Source: Polyangiaceae bacterium (GTDB lineage: Bacteria > Myxococcota > Polyangia > Polyangiales > Polyangiaceae). Taken from it: a stretch of 64,000 nucleotides of DNA. The first letter of the stretch is position 1. Each line of letters begins with the position of its first letter. The notes below the pieces were generated by a model. It had not been told where the DNA came from and made no database searches. It saw nothing but the letters and a program-made list of their open reading frames with translations. Position numbers and translations under genes: made by a program. The DNA lies in assembly GCA_025936205.1 (NCBI GenBank), contig JAICTU010000002.1, positions 4,297 through 68,296 of the forward strand, in the 5' to 3' direction. Below, piece after piece: positions 8,783 through 17,543 of the stretch.

Positions 8783-9915
8783 CCAGCATCCATCGCAATC
8801 CGGCTTTCTCCCGACGTTCCCGAGCGGCCCTGTCCCGAGCGGCCGTGGCGCCCGCTCTGCTGCTGACTGCGCTCGGGCTGGGCTGCAAGAAGGAGAGCGA
8901 GGCGGCGGAACCGCCCCGCGAGGCGGCAGCGATCGCCGTGCAGAGTGAGCCGGTCACGCTGGCCGATGTGCCGCGCGTGTTGCGCCTCACTGGCACCCTG
9001 CGCGGTGACCGCGAGGTGGACCTGGCGGCAAACGCCAGCGGCCGCGTGCTGTCGACCGCGGTGGAACGCGGCGAGCGCGTCAGCGCGAACCAGGTGATCG
9101 CCAAGCTCGACACACGGGCCGCCGCGTTCTCCGAGACGGAAGCCAAGGCCCAGGCCGCGAGCGCGCGCGCTCAGCAGGAGCAGGCGCAGAGCGAGTGTGA
9201 GCGCTACGAGCGCCTGAAGCAGAAGGCGGCCATCACCGACCTCGAGTACCTGCAGAAGATGACCCAGTGCCGCACGCTGCCGCTGACGGCGGAGGCGGCC
9301 ACCGCGCGAGCGGAGCTCGCCGCCCAGAACGTGGGCGACGGCGTGATCCGGGCGCCCTTCGCCGGCATCGTGGCAGAACGTTACCTCGAGGTGGGGCAAT
9401 ACGTGCGCCAGGATACGAGGGTCGTGAGCCTCGTCTCCGCTGACCCGATCCGGCTCCAGCTCTCCGTGCCCGAGGCGGAGGTGAAGAACGTGAACCAGGG
9501 TGGCGCCGTCAGCTTCGTCGTGGCCGCATACCCGGACCAGCGCTTCACCGGCACCGTGCGCTTCGTCTCCGGCGTGGTGCGCTCCACCACCCGCGACCTG
9601 ATCGTGGAGGCGGTGGTGCCGAACAAGGATCGCCTGCTCATGCCGGGCATGTTCGCCGACGTGGAGCTGGTGGTCGGCCAGCAGCGGCTGCCCACCATTC
9701 CGCGCTCGGCGGTCTTCACCCGCGATGACGAGTCGCACGCCTTCATCGTCACGGCAGACCGTCTGGAGGAGCGCGTGCTCGCTCTGGGGCCCGATCTGGG
9801 CGGCCGGGTATCGGTGATCCGCGGCGCGAGCGATGGAGAGCGCGTCGCCCTGGGCAAGCTCGATGATCTGAAGAACGGCCAGCGCGTGGCCATGAACCAA
9901 CCAGGGAAAGAATAA
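8779..9915 (+). CDS. RND efflux periplasmic adaptor (HlyD/AcrA family)
   Basis: A 378-residue membrane-fusion protein linking the inner-membrane pump to the TolC-like duct. The N-terminus has a lipobox ending at Cys36 (LGLGCKK), so it is probably a lipoprotein anchored in the inner membrane. Domains in order are a lipoyl half (VDLAANASGRV), a short alpha-hairpin (about 125-175), the second lipoyl half (VIRAPFAGIVAERYLEVGQYV), a beta-barrel (about 215-290) and a membrane-proximal domain. It overlaps the tolC-like stop by 4 nt (ATGA) and ends 3 nt before the pump gene, so all four genes form one transcription unit. Confidence 0.94.
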   Translation: MTSIHRNPAFSRRSRAALSRAAVAPALLLTALGLGCKKESEAAEPPREAAAIAVQSEPVTLADVPRVLRLTGTLRGDREVDLAANASGRVLSTAVERGERVSANQVIAKLDTRAAAFSETEAKAQAASARAQQEQAQSECERYERLKQKAAITDLEYLQKMTQCRTLPLTAEAATARAELAAQNVGDGVIRAPFAGIVAERYLEVGQYVRQDTRVVSLVSADPIRLQLSVPEAEVKNVNQGGAVSFVVAAYPDQRFTGTVRFVSGVVRSTTRDLIVEAVVPNKDRLLMPGMFADVELVVGQQRLPTIPRSAVFTRDDESHAFIVTADRLEERVLALGPDLGGRVSVIRGASDGERVALGKLDDLKNGQRVAMNQPGKE

Positions 9916-9918
9916 GCC

Positions 9919-12900
9919 ATGCAGTGGCTGGCTCAAATCTGTGTGCGCCGGCCGGTGTTTGCCGGCGTGCTGATGTTGGTCGTGGTCGTGCTCGGGGCGG
10001 TGGGCTACACGCGCCTCGGCCTCGACCAGTTCCCCAACGTCGATCTGCCCTTCGTACTCGTGACCACCACGCTGGAGGGTGCCGCCCCCGAAGAGGTGGA
10101 GACCGACATCAGTGACAAGATCGAAGGCGCGGTCAACACCATCGACGGCATCGATGAGCTGCGCTCGACCTCCAGCGAGGGCTTCTCACAGGTGGCGATC
10201 GCCTTCAAGCTGGACAAGCCGACCGACGTGGCGGCGCAGGACGTGCGCGACAAGGTCAGCAACGTGCTGCGCGACCTGCCCCGCGGCATCGACGCGCCGA
10301 TCGTGAGCAAGGTCGATCCGCAGGCAGCCCCCGTATTGCTGGTCGCCTTGCGTTCCGATCTGCCGATCCGCGAGGTCACGGAGGTCGCCGACAAGCGCGT
10401 GCGCCGCCAGATCGAGAGTACCCCGGGCGTCGGCCAGGTGACGATCATCGGCGGCCGGGCGCGCCAGATCCATGTGCGCATGGATCCGATGAAGCTGCGC
10501 GCCTTCAACTTGACGGCGGTCGATGTGCAGCGCGCGCTGGCCTCGCAGAACCTGAGCACGCCGGGCGGCAGCGTCGACACAGGTCCGCAGGCGATCACCC
10601 TGCGCATTCAGGGCCGGGTGAGCGACGTGGACGCGATTTCGCGCATCGTGCTCGCCAGCGACCGCGACCACAATGTGCGCATTTCTGACGTGGCGCGCGT
10701 GGAGGACGGCCAGGAGGAGCTGAGCAGCCTGGCCAGCTACGACGGGGAGCAGACCGTCGTGCTCTCGATCCGCAAGCAGTCGGGTACCAACACCGTCGAG
10801 GTGGTGAACTCGGTGCTGAAGCGCCTGAACGATGTGCGGCGCACGCTGCCGCAGCGCATCCAGCTGGAGGTGGTGCGCGACAACTCGGCCTCGATCCGCA
10901 CCGGCGTGGACGCCGTGAAGGAACACCTGGTGCTTGGCGCGTTTCTGGCGGCGGCGGTGGTGCTGCTGTTCCTGGGCAACGCGCGCAGCACGCTGATCGC
11001 GGCCATCTCGATCCCGATCTCGATCATCGGCACCTTCGCGCTGATGTGGATGCAGAACTTCTCGCTCAACATGCTGACCTTGCTGGCGCTGGCGCTGGCG
11101 GTGGGCATCGTGATCGACGACGCGATCGTGGTGCTGGAGAACATCGTGCGCTTCATCGAAGAGAAGGGCATGAAGCCGTTCCCGGCCGCGGTGCTGGCCA
11201 CGCGCGAGATCGGTCTGCCGGTGCTCGCGACCACGTTGTCGCTGATGGCGGTGTTCGTGCCGGTGGCGTTCGTGGGTGGCGTGCCCGGGCGCTTCCTCAA
11301 AAACTTCGGCTACACCATGGCCTTCGCCGTGGGCGTGTCGTTGTTCGTCAGCTTCGTGCTCACCCCCACGCTGAGCGCGCGCCTGCTGGCCTCGCACAGC
11401 GCGGGGCACGGCAAGGGCCTGAGCCGGATCGTGGATGTGTTCTATCGCCCGATCGAGCGCGTCTACATGGCCCTGCTCGGCTGGTGCATGCGCCATCGCT
11501 GGCTGGTGGTGCTGGCCTGCGTGGGCTCGCTCGGCTCGTGTGGCCCGCTGATGAAGCACATCCCCACGGGCTTCGTGCCCCAGGATGACCAGGCGCAGTA
11601 CGAGGTCAGCCTGCGCGCGCCGGAGGGCACCAGCGCCGCCGAGACGGCGTTGATCGCCGAGCGCGTGAGCCAGGAAGTGCGCAAGCTGCCCGGCGTGCAG
11701 CACACCGTGGTCACGGTCGCCGGCGGTGACGCGAAGGTGCAGAACCTGGCCTCTATCTACGTGGCGCTGACGGACCCGCGCCAGCGCAAGATCTCCCAGT
11801 ATCAGCTGATGGATATCACCCGCAAACAGGTGCTGGCCAAGCTGCCGCCGGAGTTGCGCGTGAGTGTGGCCGAGGTCGCGGCGATCAGCACGGGTGCGGC
11901 CACCTCGGCCGTGCAGTACGTGCTCGCCGGCCCCGATCTGCGCAAGCTGGAGGAATACGCGGCGGCGATGGGACCGGAGATCAAGAAGAACCCCGCCGTG
12001 GTCGACTTCGACACCAACCTGATCGTCGGCAAGCCGGAGATCAAGGTCTCGATCGACCGCGATCGCGCGGCGGATCTCGGCGTCAGCGTGTCGGACGTGG
12101 CCGATACGCTGCGCATGTTGGTCGCCGGCGTGAAGGCGTCCACCTACGCGGAGCGCGGCGAGGAGTACGACATCCGGCTGCGCGCCGACGCCGCCTACCG
12201 GCGTGACGCGAGCGGCATCGCCCTGATGACCGTCCCTTCGCGCAAGTACGGCACGGTGCCGCTGGCCTCCGTGGTGCGAACCAGCGAAGGCACCGGGCCT
12301 TCTCAGGTCAACCGCCTCGGCCGCCAGCGCCAGGTGACGTTCATGGCCAATGTCGCTCCGGGCTTCGGCGAGAGCGACGTGGTCAAGGTGATGAAAGACG
12401 CCTTCGCCAGCGTGCATGCACCGGCGGAGTACCGGCTGGTGCCGACGGGGCGCTCCAAGTCTTCCTCCGAGCTGGGCGCGGGCTTTGCGCTCGCCTTCGG
12501 TTTGTCGTTCGTGTTCATGTACCTGATCCTGGCGGCGCAGTTCGAGTCCTGGCTGTACCCGGTGATCATCCTGATCTCGCTGCCGCTGACCGTGCCATTT
12601 GCGCTGCTCTCGCTGGTGCTGTTCGGGCAGGGGCTCAATCTGATGTCCGCCCTGGGCTTGCTGGTGCTGTTCGGCGTGGTCAAGAAGAACTCGATCTTGC
12701 AGATCGATCACACCAACCAGCTGCGCGCGCAGGGCTTGCCGCGGCTGGAGGCGATCCTCACCGCCAACCGCGAGCGTCTGCGGCCCATCCTGATGACGAC
12801 GCTGGCGTTCGTGGCGGGCATGATCCCGCTGGCCCTGTCGCGTGGCATCGGTTCGGGCAGCAACCGCAATATCTCCGGCATCGTGATCGGCGGGCAGAGC

Positions 12901-13065
12901 TTCTCGCTCCTGCTGACGCTGGTGGCCGTGCCGGTGGTCTACTCGCTGTTCGACGACCTGCGGCAGCTGGTCGGTCGCAGGCGTGCTCCGCGCGATCGCG
13001 GGGAACGAGAGCTGGCCCGCATTCTGAACGACGCGCCGAGCGGCAGCCTGGAGACCGCCGAGTGA
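9919..13065 (+). CDS. RND multidrug efflux pump (AcrB/Mdt family)
   Basis: A 1048-residue proton-driven inner-membrane pump, the usual length of the HAE-1 class. It has the N-terminal TM1, a large porter loop, the first TM bundle, a second porter loop and the second TM bundle. AVGIVIDDAIVVLENIVR in TM4 holds the paired Asp residues of the proton relay, and the MxLILAAQFESWLYP-type segment (FMYLILAAQFESW) is the conserved TM7-9 region. GLLVLFGVVKKNSILQIDH carries the TM10 Lys and fits the Mdt/MexK-like branch. It is the last gene of the tetR operon and ends 5 bp from a convergent gene. The substrate range is not predictable. Confidence 0.96.
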   Translation: MQWLAQICVRRPVFAGVLMLVVVVLGAVGYTRLGLDQFPNVDLPFVLVTTTLEGAAPEEVETDISDKIEGAVNTIDGIDELRSTSSEGFSQVAIAFKLDKPTDVAAQDVRDKVSNVLRDLPRGIDAPIVSKVDPQAAPVLLVALRSDLPIREVTEVADKRVRRQIESTPGVGQVTIIGGRARQIHVRMDPMKLRAFNLTAVDVQRALASQNLSTPGGSVDTGPQAITLRIQGRVSDVDAISRIVLASDRDHNVRISDVARVEDGQEELSSLASYDGEQTVVLSIRKQSGTNTVEVVNSVLKRLNDVRRTLPQRIQLEVVRDNSASIRTGVDAVKEHLVLGAFLAAAVVLLFLGNARSTLIAAISIPISIIGTFALMWMQNFSLNMLTLLALALAVGIVIDDAIVVLENIVRFIEEKGMKPFPAAVLATREIGLPVLATTLSLMAVFVPVAFVGGVPGRFLKNFGYTMAFAVGVSLFVSFVLTPTLSARLLASHSAGHGKGLSRIVDVFYRPIERVYMALLGWCMRHRWLVVLACVGSLGSCGPLMKHIPTGFVPQDDQAQYEVSLRAPEGTSAAETALIAERVSQEVRKLPGVQHTVVTVAGGDAKVQNLASIYVALTDPRQRKISQYQLMDITRKQVLAKLPPELRVSVAEVAAISTGAATSAVQYVLAGPDLRKLEEYAAAMGPEIKKNPAVVDFDTNLIVGKPEIKVSIDRDRAADLGVSVSDVADTLRMLVAGVKASTYAERGEEYDIRLRADAAYRRDASGIALMTVPSRKYGTVPLASVVRTSEGTGPSQVNRLGRQRQVTFMANVAPGFGESDVVKVMKDAFASVHAPAEYRLVPTGRSKSSSELGAGFALAFGLSFVFMYLILAAQFESWLYPVIILISLPLTVPFALLSLVLFGQGLNLMSALGLLVLFGVVKKNSILQIDHTNQLRAQGLPRLEAILTANRERLRPILMTTLAFVAGMIPLALSRGIGSGSNRNISGIVIGGQSFSLLLTLVAVPVVYSLFDDLRQLVGRRRAPRDRGERELARILNDAPSGSLETAE

Positions 13066-13070
13066 GCCGT

Positions 13071-14420
13071 TCAGTCGAGCACGCGGATGATGGGCTCGCT
13101 GGCGCTGAGCGGCGGGCCCTGGCGCGCGTTCGCTTCCCGTAGATTCCCCATCAGCGCATGGGGACGAGCGCGAGGGGCCGGTCGTGGCGCCTCGCGCCGT
13201 TGCGGGCGGAGCGGGACGGCGCGCTTGCGAGCCTTGCCGCCATCCACGGACGCAGGCGCTTCGGGATCCGACGGCGCCGCCGCAGCGGGGGCGCCCGGCG
13301 TCGCCGGCTCGCGCGCGGCGGCAGCGCCGTCGGGCTCGAGCTGCAGTTCCCGCGGCGGAGGCGTATCGACGAACAGGATGGTGACAGGCTGGAATCCGGG
13401 CGCCTCCACGCGCAGCTCATGTGGTCTGCCGTCGCGAGCCAGTTCCGCGTGAAGCTGGCCGATGCTGGCCTGATCTCGATCCAACCAGATCTCGGCTCCC
13501 GCAGGCTCGACGCGCAGATCGAGCTCGAAGACGGAGGGATCGCTGATCGGGGCCGCCACCGCCAAGCCGGGCAGCAACGGTGCGGGCGCGGCCACCTCGG
13601 GCGCGCGCCGGGTCTGCGAGCCCAGCAAGTAGCCGGCGGGCGTCAGCGCCAGCACCGCCGCGGCGACCCAGGCCCAGGACGGGAAGCCTGTGCTGGCGGC
13701 CGCGCGAGCGGGCGGGGTGGTGCTGGCGACCAGCGGGCGCAGCGTGCCCTCTACACGGCCGGCTGGCAGCAGCGGGGGCCGCGGATCGCGGGGCAGGGTG
13801 GGGCGCAGGCCCGCGTCGACCAGATGTCCGCTGTCCACCCAGCTCGCGAGCGCCGTCAACGTCTCGAAGTCACCGAGCTGGCTCGACTCGAGCACCTCTG
13901 CCAGGCTGCGCGGCTCGATGAACGAGTGCAGCAGACCGAGCTGCTGCGCGCTCAGACCGAGCGGATCTGCCTTGTGACCGTCCGGCAAGCGATAGGCCCG
14001 GTCGGGCTCGCCGAGCTTCTGCAGCAACGCGACCGACTCATCCTTGCGCCTCGCTGCTTCCAGCAGCAGTCGCTGCGTGCCGGCGAAGATGCTGCGCGGT
14101 CGCGCCGCTGGGCGCAGGTGTGCGCTCATGTAGCCCTGCTCGAAGCCCAGGATGCGATACACGGCAGCCTCGCCCTGCAGCCGCCCGCTCTCGGCGTCCA
14201 CGATCTCGCCGGCGCTGCACCACAGCCGGCTCTCGCCGCCGTCGTGCGTCACCACGACGGCGGCGCTCTTGGCGGCGAGCTGCAGGATCTGGATCAAGTC
14301 AGCGACGGACAGCTCATGGAGCGCGCCCGCGAACTGCGCCGCGCGCGCGGCATCTGCTGGCGGCTCGGCCGCATCGCTGGCGGCGCCGTGGCTGACCAGC
14401 AGAGAGGCTTCAGGAGACAT
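13071..14420 (-). CDS. DUF4388 protein with TM helix and PEGA-like domain
   Basis: A 449-residue protein. The N-terminal DUF4388 (PATAN-like) module is about residues 27-120, with LHELSVADLIQILQLAAKSA and GEIVDAESGRLQGEAAVYRI. A helical middle region is followed by a single membrane segment (SWAWVAAAVLALTPAGYLLG) near 250, then a PEGA-like beta domain (LDLRVEPAGAEIWLDRD to HELRVEAPGFQPV). The tail is Ala/Pro/Arg-rich, of low complexity and probably disordered. DUF4388 proteins are common in gliding myxobacteria and act in GTPase and chemosensory signalling. The gene overlaps the roadblock gene by 11 nt and is the last gene of a three-gene operon. Confidence 0.8.
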   Translation of the reverse strand: MSPEASLLVSHGAASDAAEPPADAARAAQFAGALHELSVADLIQILQLAAKSAAVVVTHDGGESRLWCSAGEIVDAESGRLQGEAAVYRILGFEQGYMSAHLRPAARPRSIFAGTQRLLLEAARRKDESVALLQKLGEPDRAYRLPDGHKADPLGLSAQQLGLLHSFIEPRSLAEVLESSQLGDFETLTALASWVDSGHLVDAGLRPTLPRDPRPPLLPAGRVEGTLRPLVASTTPPARAAASTGFPSWAWVAAAVLALTPAGYLLGSQTRRAPEVAAPAPLLPGLAVAAPISDPSVFELDLRVEPAGAEIWLDRDQASIGQLHAELARDGRPHELRVEAPGFQPVTILFVDTPPPRELQLEPDGAAAAREPATPGAPAAAAPSDPEAPASVDGGKARKRAVPLRPQRREAPRPAPRARPHALMGNLREANARQGPPLSASEPIIRVLD

Positions 14421-14826
14421 CCCTCGACCTCCGCGTGGACGGATACTGCGTCGTCACCTCGTCCTCGGCCTCTGCGGCGGCGCCGAACAGGACCGGCTGG
14501 ATCTCGCGCACGACGAGCCGCGCGGCGATGCCCAGCGCGCGCTTCCTGACCGGCGCTTTTGCCAGCACGCCGAGCACCCCGCCGGCGAAGCGCCAGACCA
14601 AGAGCTGATAGCGGTCGAAGCGCAGGTCGCAGCGCCGCACATCGAGCTCGCACAGGTCCGCGCAGCGCATGATGCGAGCCACCCGCAGCGCCGTCCGGCG
14701 CAGCGCGGGCTCCGTGATCTCCGGCGGGCAGAGCTGCGCCAGGAGCTCACCGTGTGCGTCGGCGATGAAGGTGCCCACGACGCCCTCCACGTCGTGCAAC
14801 AGCTGGAGCACGCCTTCTCTCGTCAT
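14410..14826 (-). CDS. Roadblock/LC7 (MglB-like fold) protein
   Basis: A 138-residue protein. The first 100 residues follow the roadblock/LC7 pattern: GVLQLLHDVEGVVGTFIADA, then GELLAQL, a helix with ALRRTALRVARIM, and strands DLRFDRYQLLVWRF and GVLGVLAKA. In myxobacteria such proteins (MglB and relatives) bind small Ras-like GTPases as activating or scaffold subunits. No GTPase gene is in the window, so the partner is elsewhere. The start at 14826 makes an ATGA overlap with the upstream DUF4388 gene, a good sign of translational coupling. A long in-frame extension upstream is Arg-rich shadow sequence. Confidence 0.82.
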   Translation of the reverse strand: MTREGVLQLLHDVEGVVGTFIADAHGELLAQLCPPEITEPALRRTALRVARIMRCADLCELDVRRCDLRFDRYQLLVWRFAGGVLGVLAKAPVRKRALGIAARLVVREIQPVLFGAAAEAEDEVTTQYPSTRRSRDVS

Positions 14827-15608
14827 CCCAGACCTGCCCTGTCGATCAACGAGGCCAAGCGACGGGTTGCGCCGCACGCGGCGGCGATGTCGTTCACCTC
14901 GGAGCGCACCACGAGCAGGCTCTTCTCGCGGCCGCGCACGTGCACGGCCGGTGTGCCGCGCCGCCCGAGGTCGGCCGCGATCAGCTGCGCGAGCGAGTGG
15001 ATCAACGTCGCGGCGTCGGCGACCCGGCGCGCATCTTTGCCGCGCGCGGTCAGCACTTTGCCGCGAGTGGTGAGCCGAACCATCGTGGTGGGGGGGCCGA
15101 GCGCGGCCCGCAGGGGCGACGCGGCGGTGGACGAGTTTGACTGCGACTTCGCTGGAGACGGGCGGCGAGGCGGCGCCGTTGGTGGAGGCTCGGGCTCTCG
15201 GGGCAGTAGCACCTTGCGTACCACGCGTGTGTCGAGCAGGGAGCCGAGCGGTGCCACCTTGTCGAGCAGACGTTCGGGCGGCAGGTGAATGCTGACCTGG
15301 CGCGGCCACGCGCCCCGCCAGTCCTCCAGCCGCATCGGGCCGGCGCGCAGCAGCTTCAGGATCGCGTTCAGCCCGAAGTCCTCTCCGTACTCGGCGTGGA
15401 CCACGTGCCCCTGATCGATGAACAGGTGACCATTGAGCTCGTGCCCGCCGAGGCGAAAGCCGTGACGCCCCTGGTCGGCGCAAAAGTGCCGGATCAGTTC
15501 CCCTACCTCACCCCACTCGGGCGCCGGGGCGCGGGGGGTCCCCGCTGAAGCCACGCCTTCGGGCGAGACGGGCCGTGCCGGGGAGGGGCGGAATGCCTGA
15601 TTCGTCAT
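14823..15608 (-). CDS. DUF4388-domain signalling protein
   Basis: A 261-residue protein and the first gene of the DUF4388-roadblock-DUF4388 operon. The DUF4388 core is about residues 35-135: EVGELIRHFCADQGRHGFRL, then GHLFIDQGHVVHAEYGEDFG and a helix LNAILKLLRAGPM. A Pro/Ser-rich linker is followed by a C-terminal domain (about 165-261) with alternating strands and helices (RRVADAATLIHSLAQLIAAD) that could be a second roadblock-like fold; that last point is a guess. The start at 15608 is chosen for AGGA 7 nt upstream. The longer frame to 15821 lacks any signal and is Cys/Arg-rich. Confidence 0.77.
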   Translation of the reverse strand: MTNQAFRPSPARPVSPEGVASAGTPRAPAPEWGEVGELIRHFCADQGRHGFRLGGHELNGHLFIDQGHVVHAEYGEDFGLNAILKLLRAGPMRLEDWRGAWPRQVSIHLPPERLLDKVAPLGSLLDTRVVRKVLLPREPEPPPTAPPRRPSPAKSQSNSSTAASPLRAALGPPTTMVRLTTRGKVLTARGKDARRVADAATLIHSLAQLIAADLGRRGTPAVHVRGREKSLLVVRSEVNDIAAACGATRRLASLIDRAGLG

Positions 15609-15960
15609 GTGCAATCCTGAGACGCGCCGGAGTACGGCCTGCCAACGCCCCCGCTCGGGGAGCAGGGCAGGCGTGCCGGAGGGGCCGCACGCTGCTGCGC
15701 TGGTAGACCCGAAGCAGCTGCAACTTGCTGACTTCGAGGGTGGCGTTGCTCGAGCCGGGTCGCGCGTCGTCCCCACAGGTTTAACAGTCGCAACGCAGTC
15801 GTGCAAACGAGTGCGCCACACAAAACGCGTGTGGCCACGCCCCAGCGCGAAAGCTGCAGCCGGCTCGCTCAGGGCGCGTGCCGTGCGGGCTCACTGTTGC
15901 CCGGTGCAACGCGCGGATGCAGGTCGCCGGTGTCGAATCGGTGCGCTCGGCTGCGGGTGG
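15609..15960. other. Non-coding upstream region of the roadblock operon
   Basis: This stretch lies between the start of the DUF4388 operon and the terminator of the outer-membrane protein gene. It should hold the operon promoter. I see no believable gene and no clear promoter consensus. Confidence 0.5.
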
Positions 15961-15994
15961 GCCTCCGCTAGCAGCCCCGGGTGCTAGCGGAGGC
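15961..15994 (-). terminator. 13-bp perfect hairpin terminator
   Basis: A perfect 13-bp stem (GCCTCCGCTAGCA at 15961-15973 and its complement at 15982-15994) with an 8-nt GC loop lies 20 bp past the stop of the outer-membrane protein gene. It is one of the strongest stems noticed in the window. No U-tract follows. Confidence 0.7.
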
Positions 15995-16014
15995 GAGGCC
16001 CGTTCCTGCGCCGC

Positions 16015-16770
16015 TCAGAATGCGCCGAACTGGATCTGGCCGCCGACCATCAGGCCATTGACGTCAGACTCCTTGAACCCGAGGTGGTCCACGCCGCTGG
16101 TCAGTCGATAGCCGGCGGTCAGCCCGACGCGCATCCACTTGGTCAGGTTGGCGTGCACGGCGACGTCGGGCTGGAACACCGCGAACACGTCCTCGCTCGG
16201 GCGATCCTCGAAGCCACTGAAGCCATCGTCGTGGTTCTCGTCCGTGAGGTCGATGGCCCCCGCGCCCACCAGCGCGCCGACGGTGAAGTAGATCGGCAGC
16301 TGGTCGAAGTAGACCGAGTAGTGCGCGGTGAAGCCGCCATAGCCGGTCTCGAAGCGCCGGGCGTCGCCGTTCGGCGCGGCGGGGCCGTCCAGCGGATTGC
16401 TCCAGCCGTAGCCGGCGATGCCGAGCGCCAGGCGGTGGTTGATCAGCACGGCGCCCTGCGCGCCGGCGACCACGCCATCGCGACCGAACATGCGGCTGTA
16501 GGCCACGTCGAGCCCGCCGTAGCCGCCGACGTCCAGGCTCTTGCCGAACAACAGCGGGGGGCCTTGGTCGTCCTCGGCGGCTTCCTCGTCCGTGCTCGCG
16601 GCTTCGTCTGCGGGGGCGGTGTTCGCGCTGGCAGCGTTCGCGCTGGCGGCACCGCTCACGCTGCCGGAGGCGTTCGCGCTGACCGCGGCCTCTGCTGCGA
16701 GAGCAGGCACGGACAGAGAAGCGAGCAGGCCGACCAGGGCGAAGTTCACAGGGGAGAACATGCGTGTCAT
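16015..16770 (-). CDS. Secreted outer-membrane beta-barrel candidate
   Basis: A 251-residue exported protein. A signal peptide (FALVGLLASLSVPALA) is followed by a low-complexity Ala/Ser/Asn/Glu/Asp segment (about residues 28-70). The rest has alternating aromatic/Gly strands (GGYGGLDVAYSRMFGRDG, AGAQGAVLINHRLALGIAGYG, FTAHYSVYFDQLPIYFTVGA) and ends in Phe (GGQIQFGAF), the usual C-terminal signature of outer-membrane barrels. The number of strand-like segments fits about eight strands. The start at 16770 has GGAG 8 nt upstream. A strong hairpin follows the gene. No specific function is recognisable. Confidence 0.75.
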   Translation of the reverse strand: MTRMFSPVNFALVGLLASLSVPALAAEAAVSANASGSVSGAASANAASANTAPADEAASTDEEAAEDDQGPPLLFGKSLDVGGYGGLDVAYSRMFGRDGVVAGAQGAVLINHRLALGIAGYGWSNPLDGPAAPNGDARRFETGYGGFTAHYSVYFDQLPIYFTVGALVGAGAIDLTDENHDDGFSGFEDRPSEDVFAVFQPDVAVHANLTKWMRVGLTAGYRLTSGVDHLGFKESDVNGLMVGGQIQFGAF

Positions 16771-16980
16771 GAGGGAAGCTCCATTGTGGAGTGTTTGCCC
16801 CCTGCTCAGCACGCTGCGTGCCAGGAGCGAAATAGCCGAAAATCGCCTGTCGGGCGCAGTTCGGACGCCGATTGTCCGCGCTCCTGTCCGATCAGGGCAG
16901 CGCTGGTGTCCGTTCGCGGACGAGTGTCCGCTCGCGCAAGCTCTGCGCCTCGGCCGGGATCCAATCGCGGAAGGCCACCG

Positions 16981-17397
16981 CGGGGCGCACATCAGCTCGT
17001 CGACCGCGATGGACCAGCGCGCGAGCGCCACGCCGGGCCGCTCGAGGACATTTTGTTCCGCGTCGCCTCGCCCGCAGTCCGAGAGGCGTGGCCCACGCCC
17101 TGGGAAAAGGCGCTGTACAACCTGACCAAGGAGCGCAAGTTCGGCGCCGGCTGTGTCGATGCCTGGTTGAAGGACCAGCACGTGCTGCTGGAGCGGGCGC
17201 GCCATCTGCTGGCGCCCACGCTGGCAACGCTGGAGCAGCAGCCCTTCGTCTTCGGCGCGAGCCCGACGCTCGCCGATGCTGCACTGTACGGGCTGCTCGC
17301 CATGCTGAGCGAAGCGGATGCGTCGCTGGTTCGCAGTCTGTCGCCCGGCCTCGTCACCTATCAGGCACGGCTCGAGGCAGCTCGACCGAAACGCTAG
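16981..17397 (+). pseudogene. Glutathione S-transferase C-terminal remnant
   Basis: From about residue 5 the frame reads as a GST C-terminal helical domain: LEDILFRVASPAVREAW, then ERKFGAGCVDAWL, and PFVFGASPTLADAALYGLLA, the last matching the conserved P-T-x-A-D-x-x-L-Y/F motif. It ends normally at 17397. Upstream, the thioredoxin-fold N-terminal domain with the glutathione site is missing from all three frames: the sequence before about 16980 is Arg/Ser-rich and non-conserved, and there is no good start codon (only GTG 16924, without a ribosome site). I read it as a truncated, probably inactive gene. A short functional single-domain protein is less likely. The left boundary is approximate. 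Confidence 0.55.
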
Positions 17398-17495
17398 TTC
17401 GAGCGGCTCGACCTCTGCCCTTCGCCTGGCGTTTACCACGCGGAAACAAGGGCCCGGCATTCTGGCTCGCATACGGACGCATCGGCCCGGCGCCG

Positions 17496-17543
17496 ATGCG
17501 CTCGGTGGTCCTCTCACCCATCATTCGCGGGAGTCGCTCCTGA
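17496..17543 (+). CDS. 15-codon leader ORF coupled to gltB
   Basis: A short frame, ATG at 17496 to TGA at 17541-17543, encodes MRSVVLSPIIRGSRS. Its stop overlaps the proposed CTG start of gltB (CTGA at 17540-17543), and the gltB ribosome site GGGAG lies inside its last codons. The layout resembles the ATGA couplings elsewhere in the window, so ribosomes finishing this leader could restart at gltB. It may only be a spacer; no regulatory codon run is visible. Confidence 0.4.
   Translation: MRSVVLSPIIRGSRS

Noticed and set aside
10186..12711. An 841-codon minus-strand frame opposite the RND pump
   Set aside because: It is the His/Arg-rich mirror of a confidently assigned pump in a GC-rich genome and has no motif or ribosome site.
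16861..16950. Several GTCCG/CGGAC pentamers before the GST remnant
   Set aside because: Irregular spacing and expected by chance in GC-rich sequence; not a CRISPR or iteron array.
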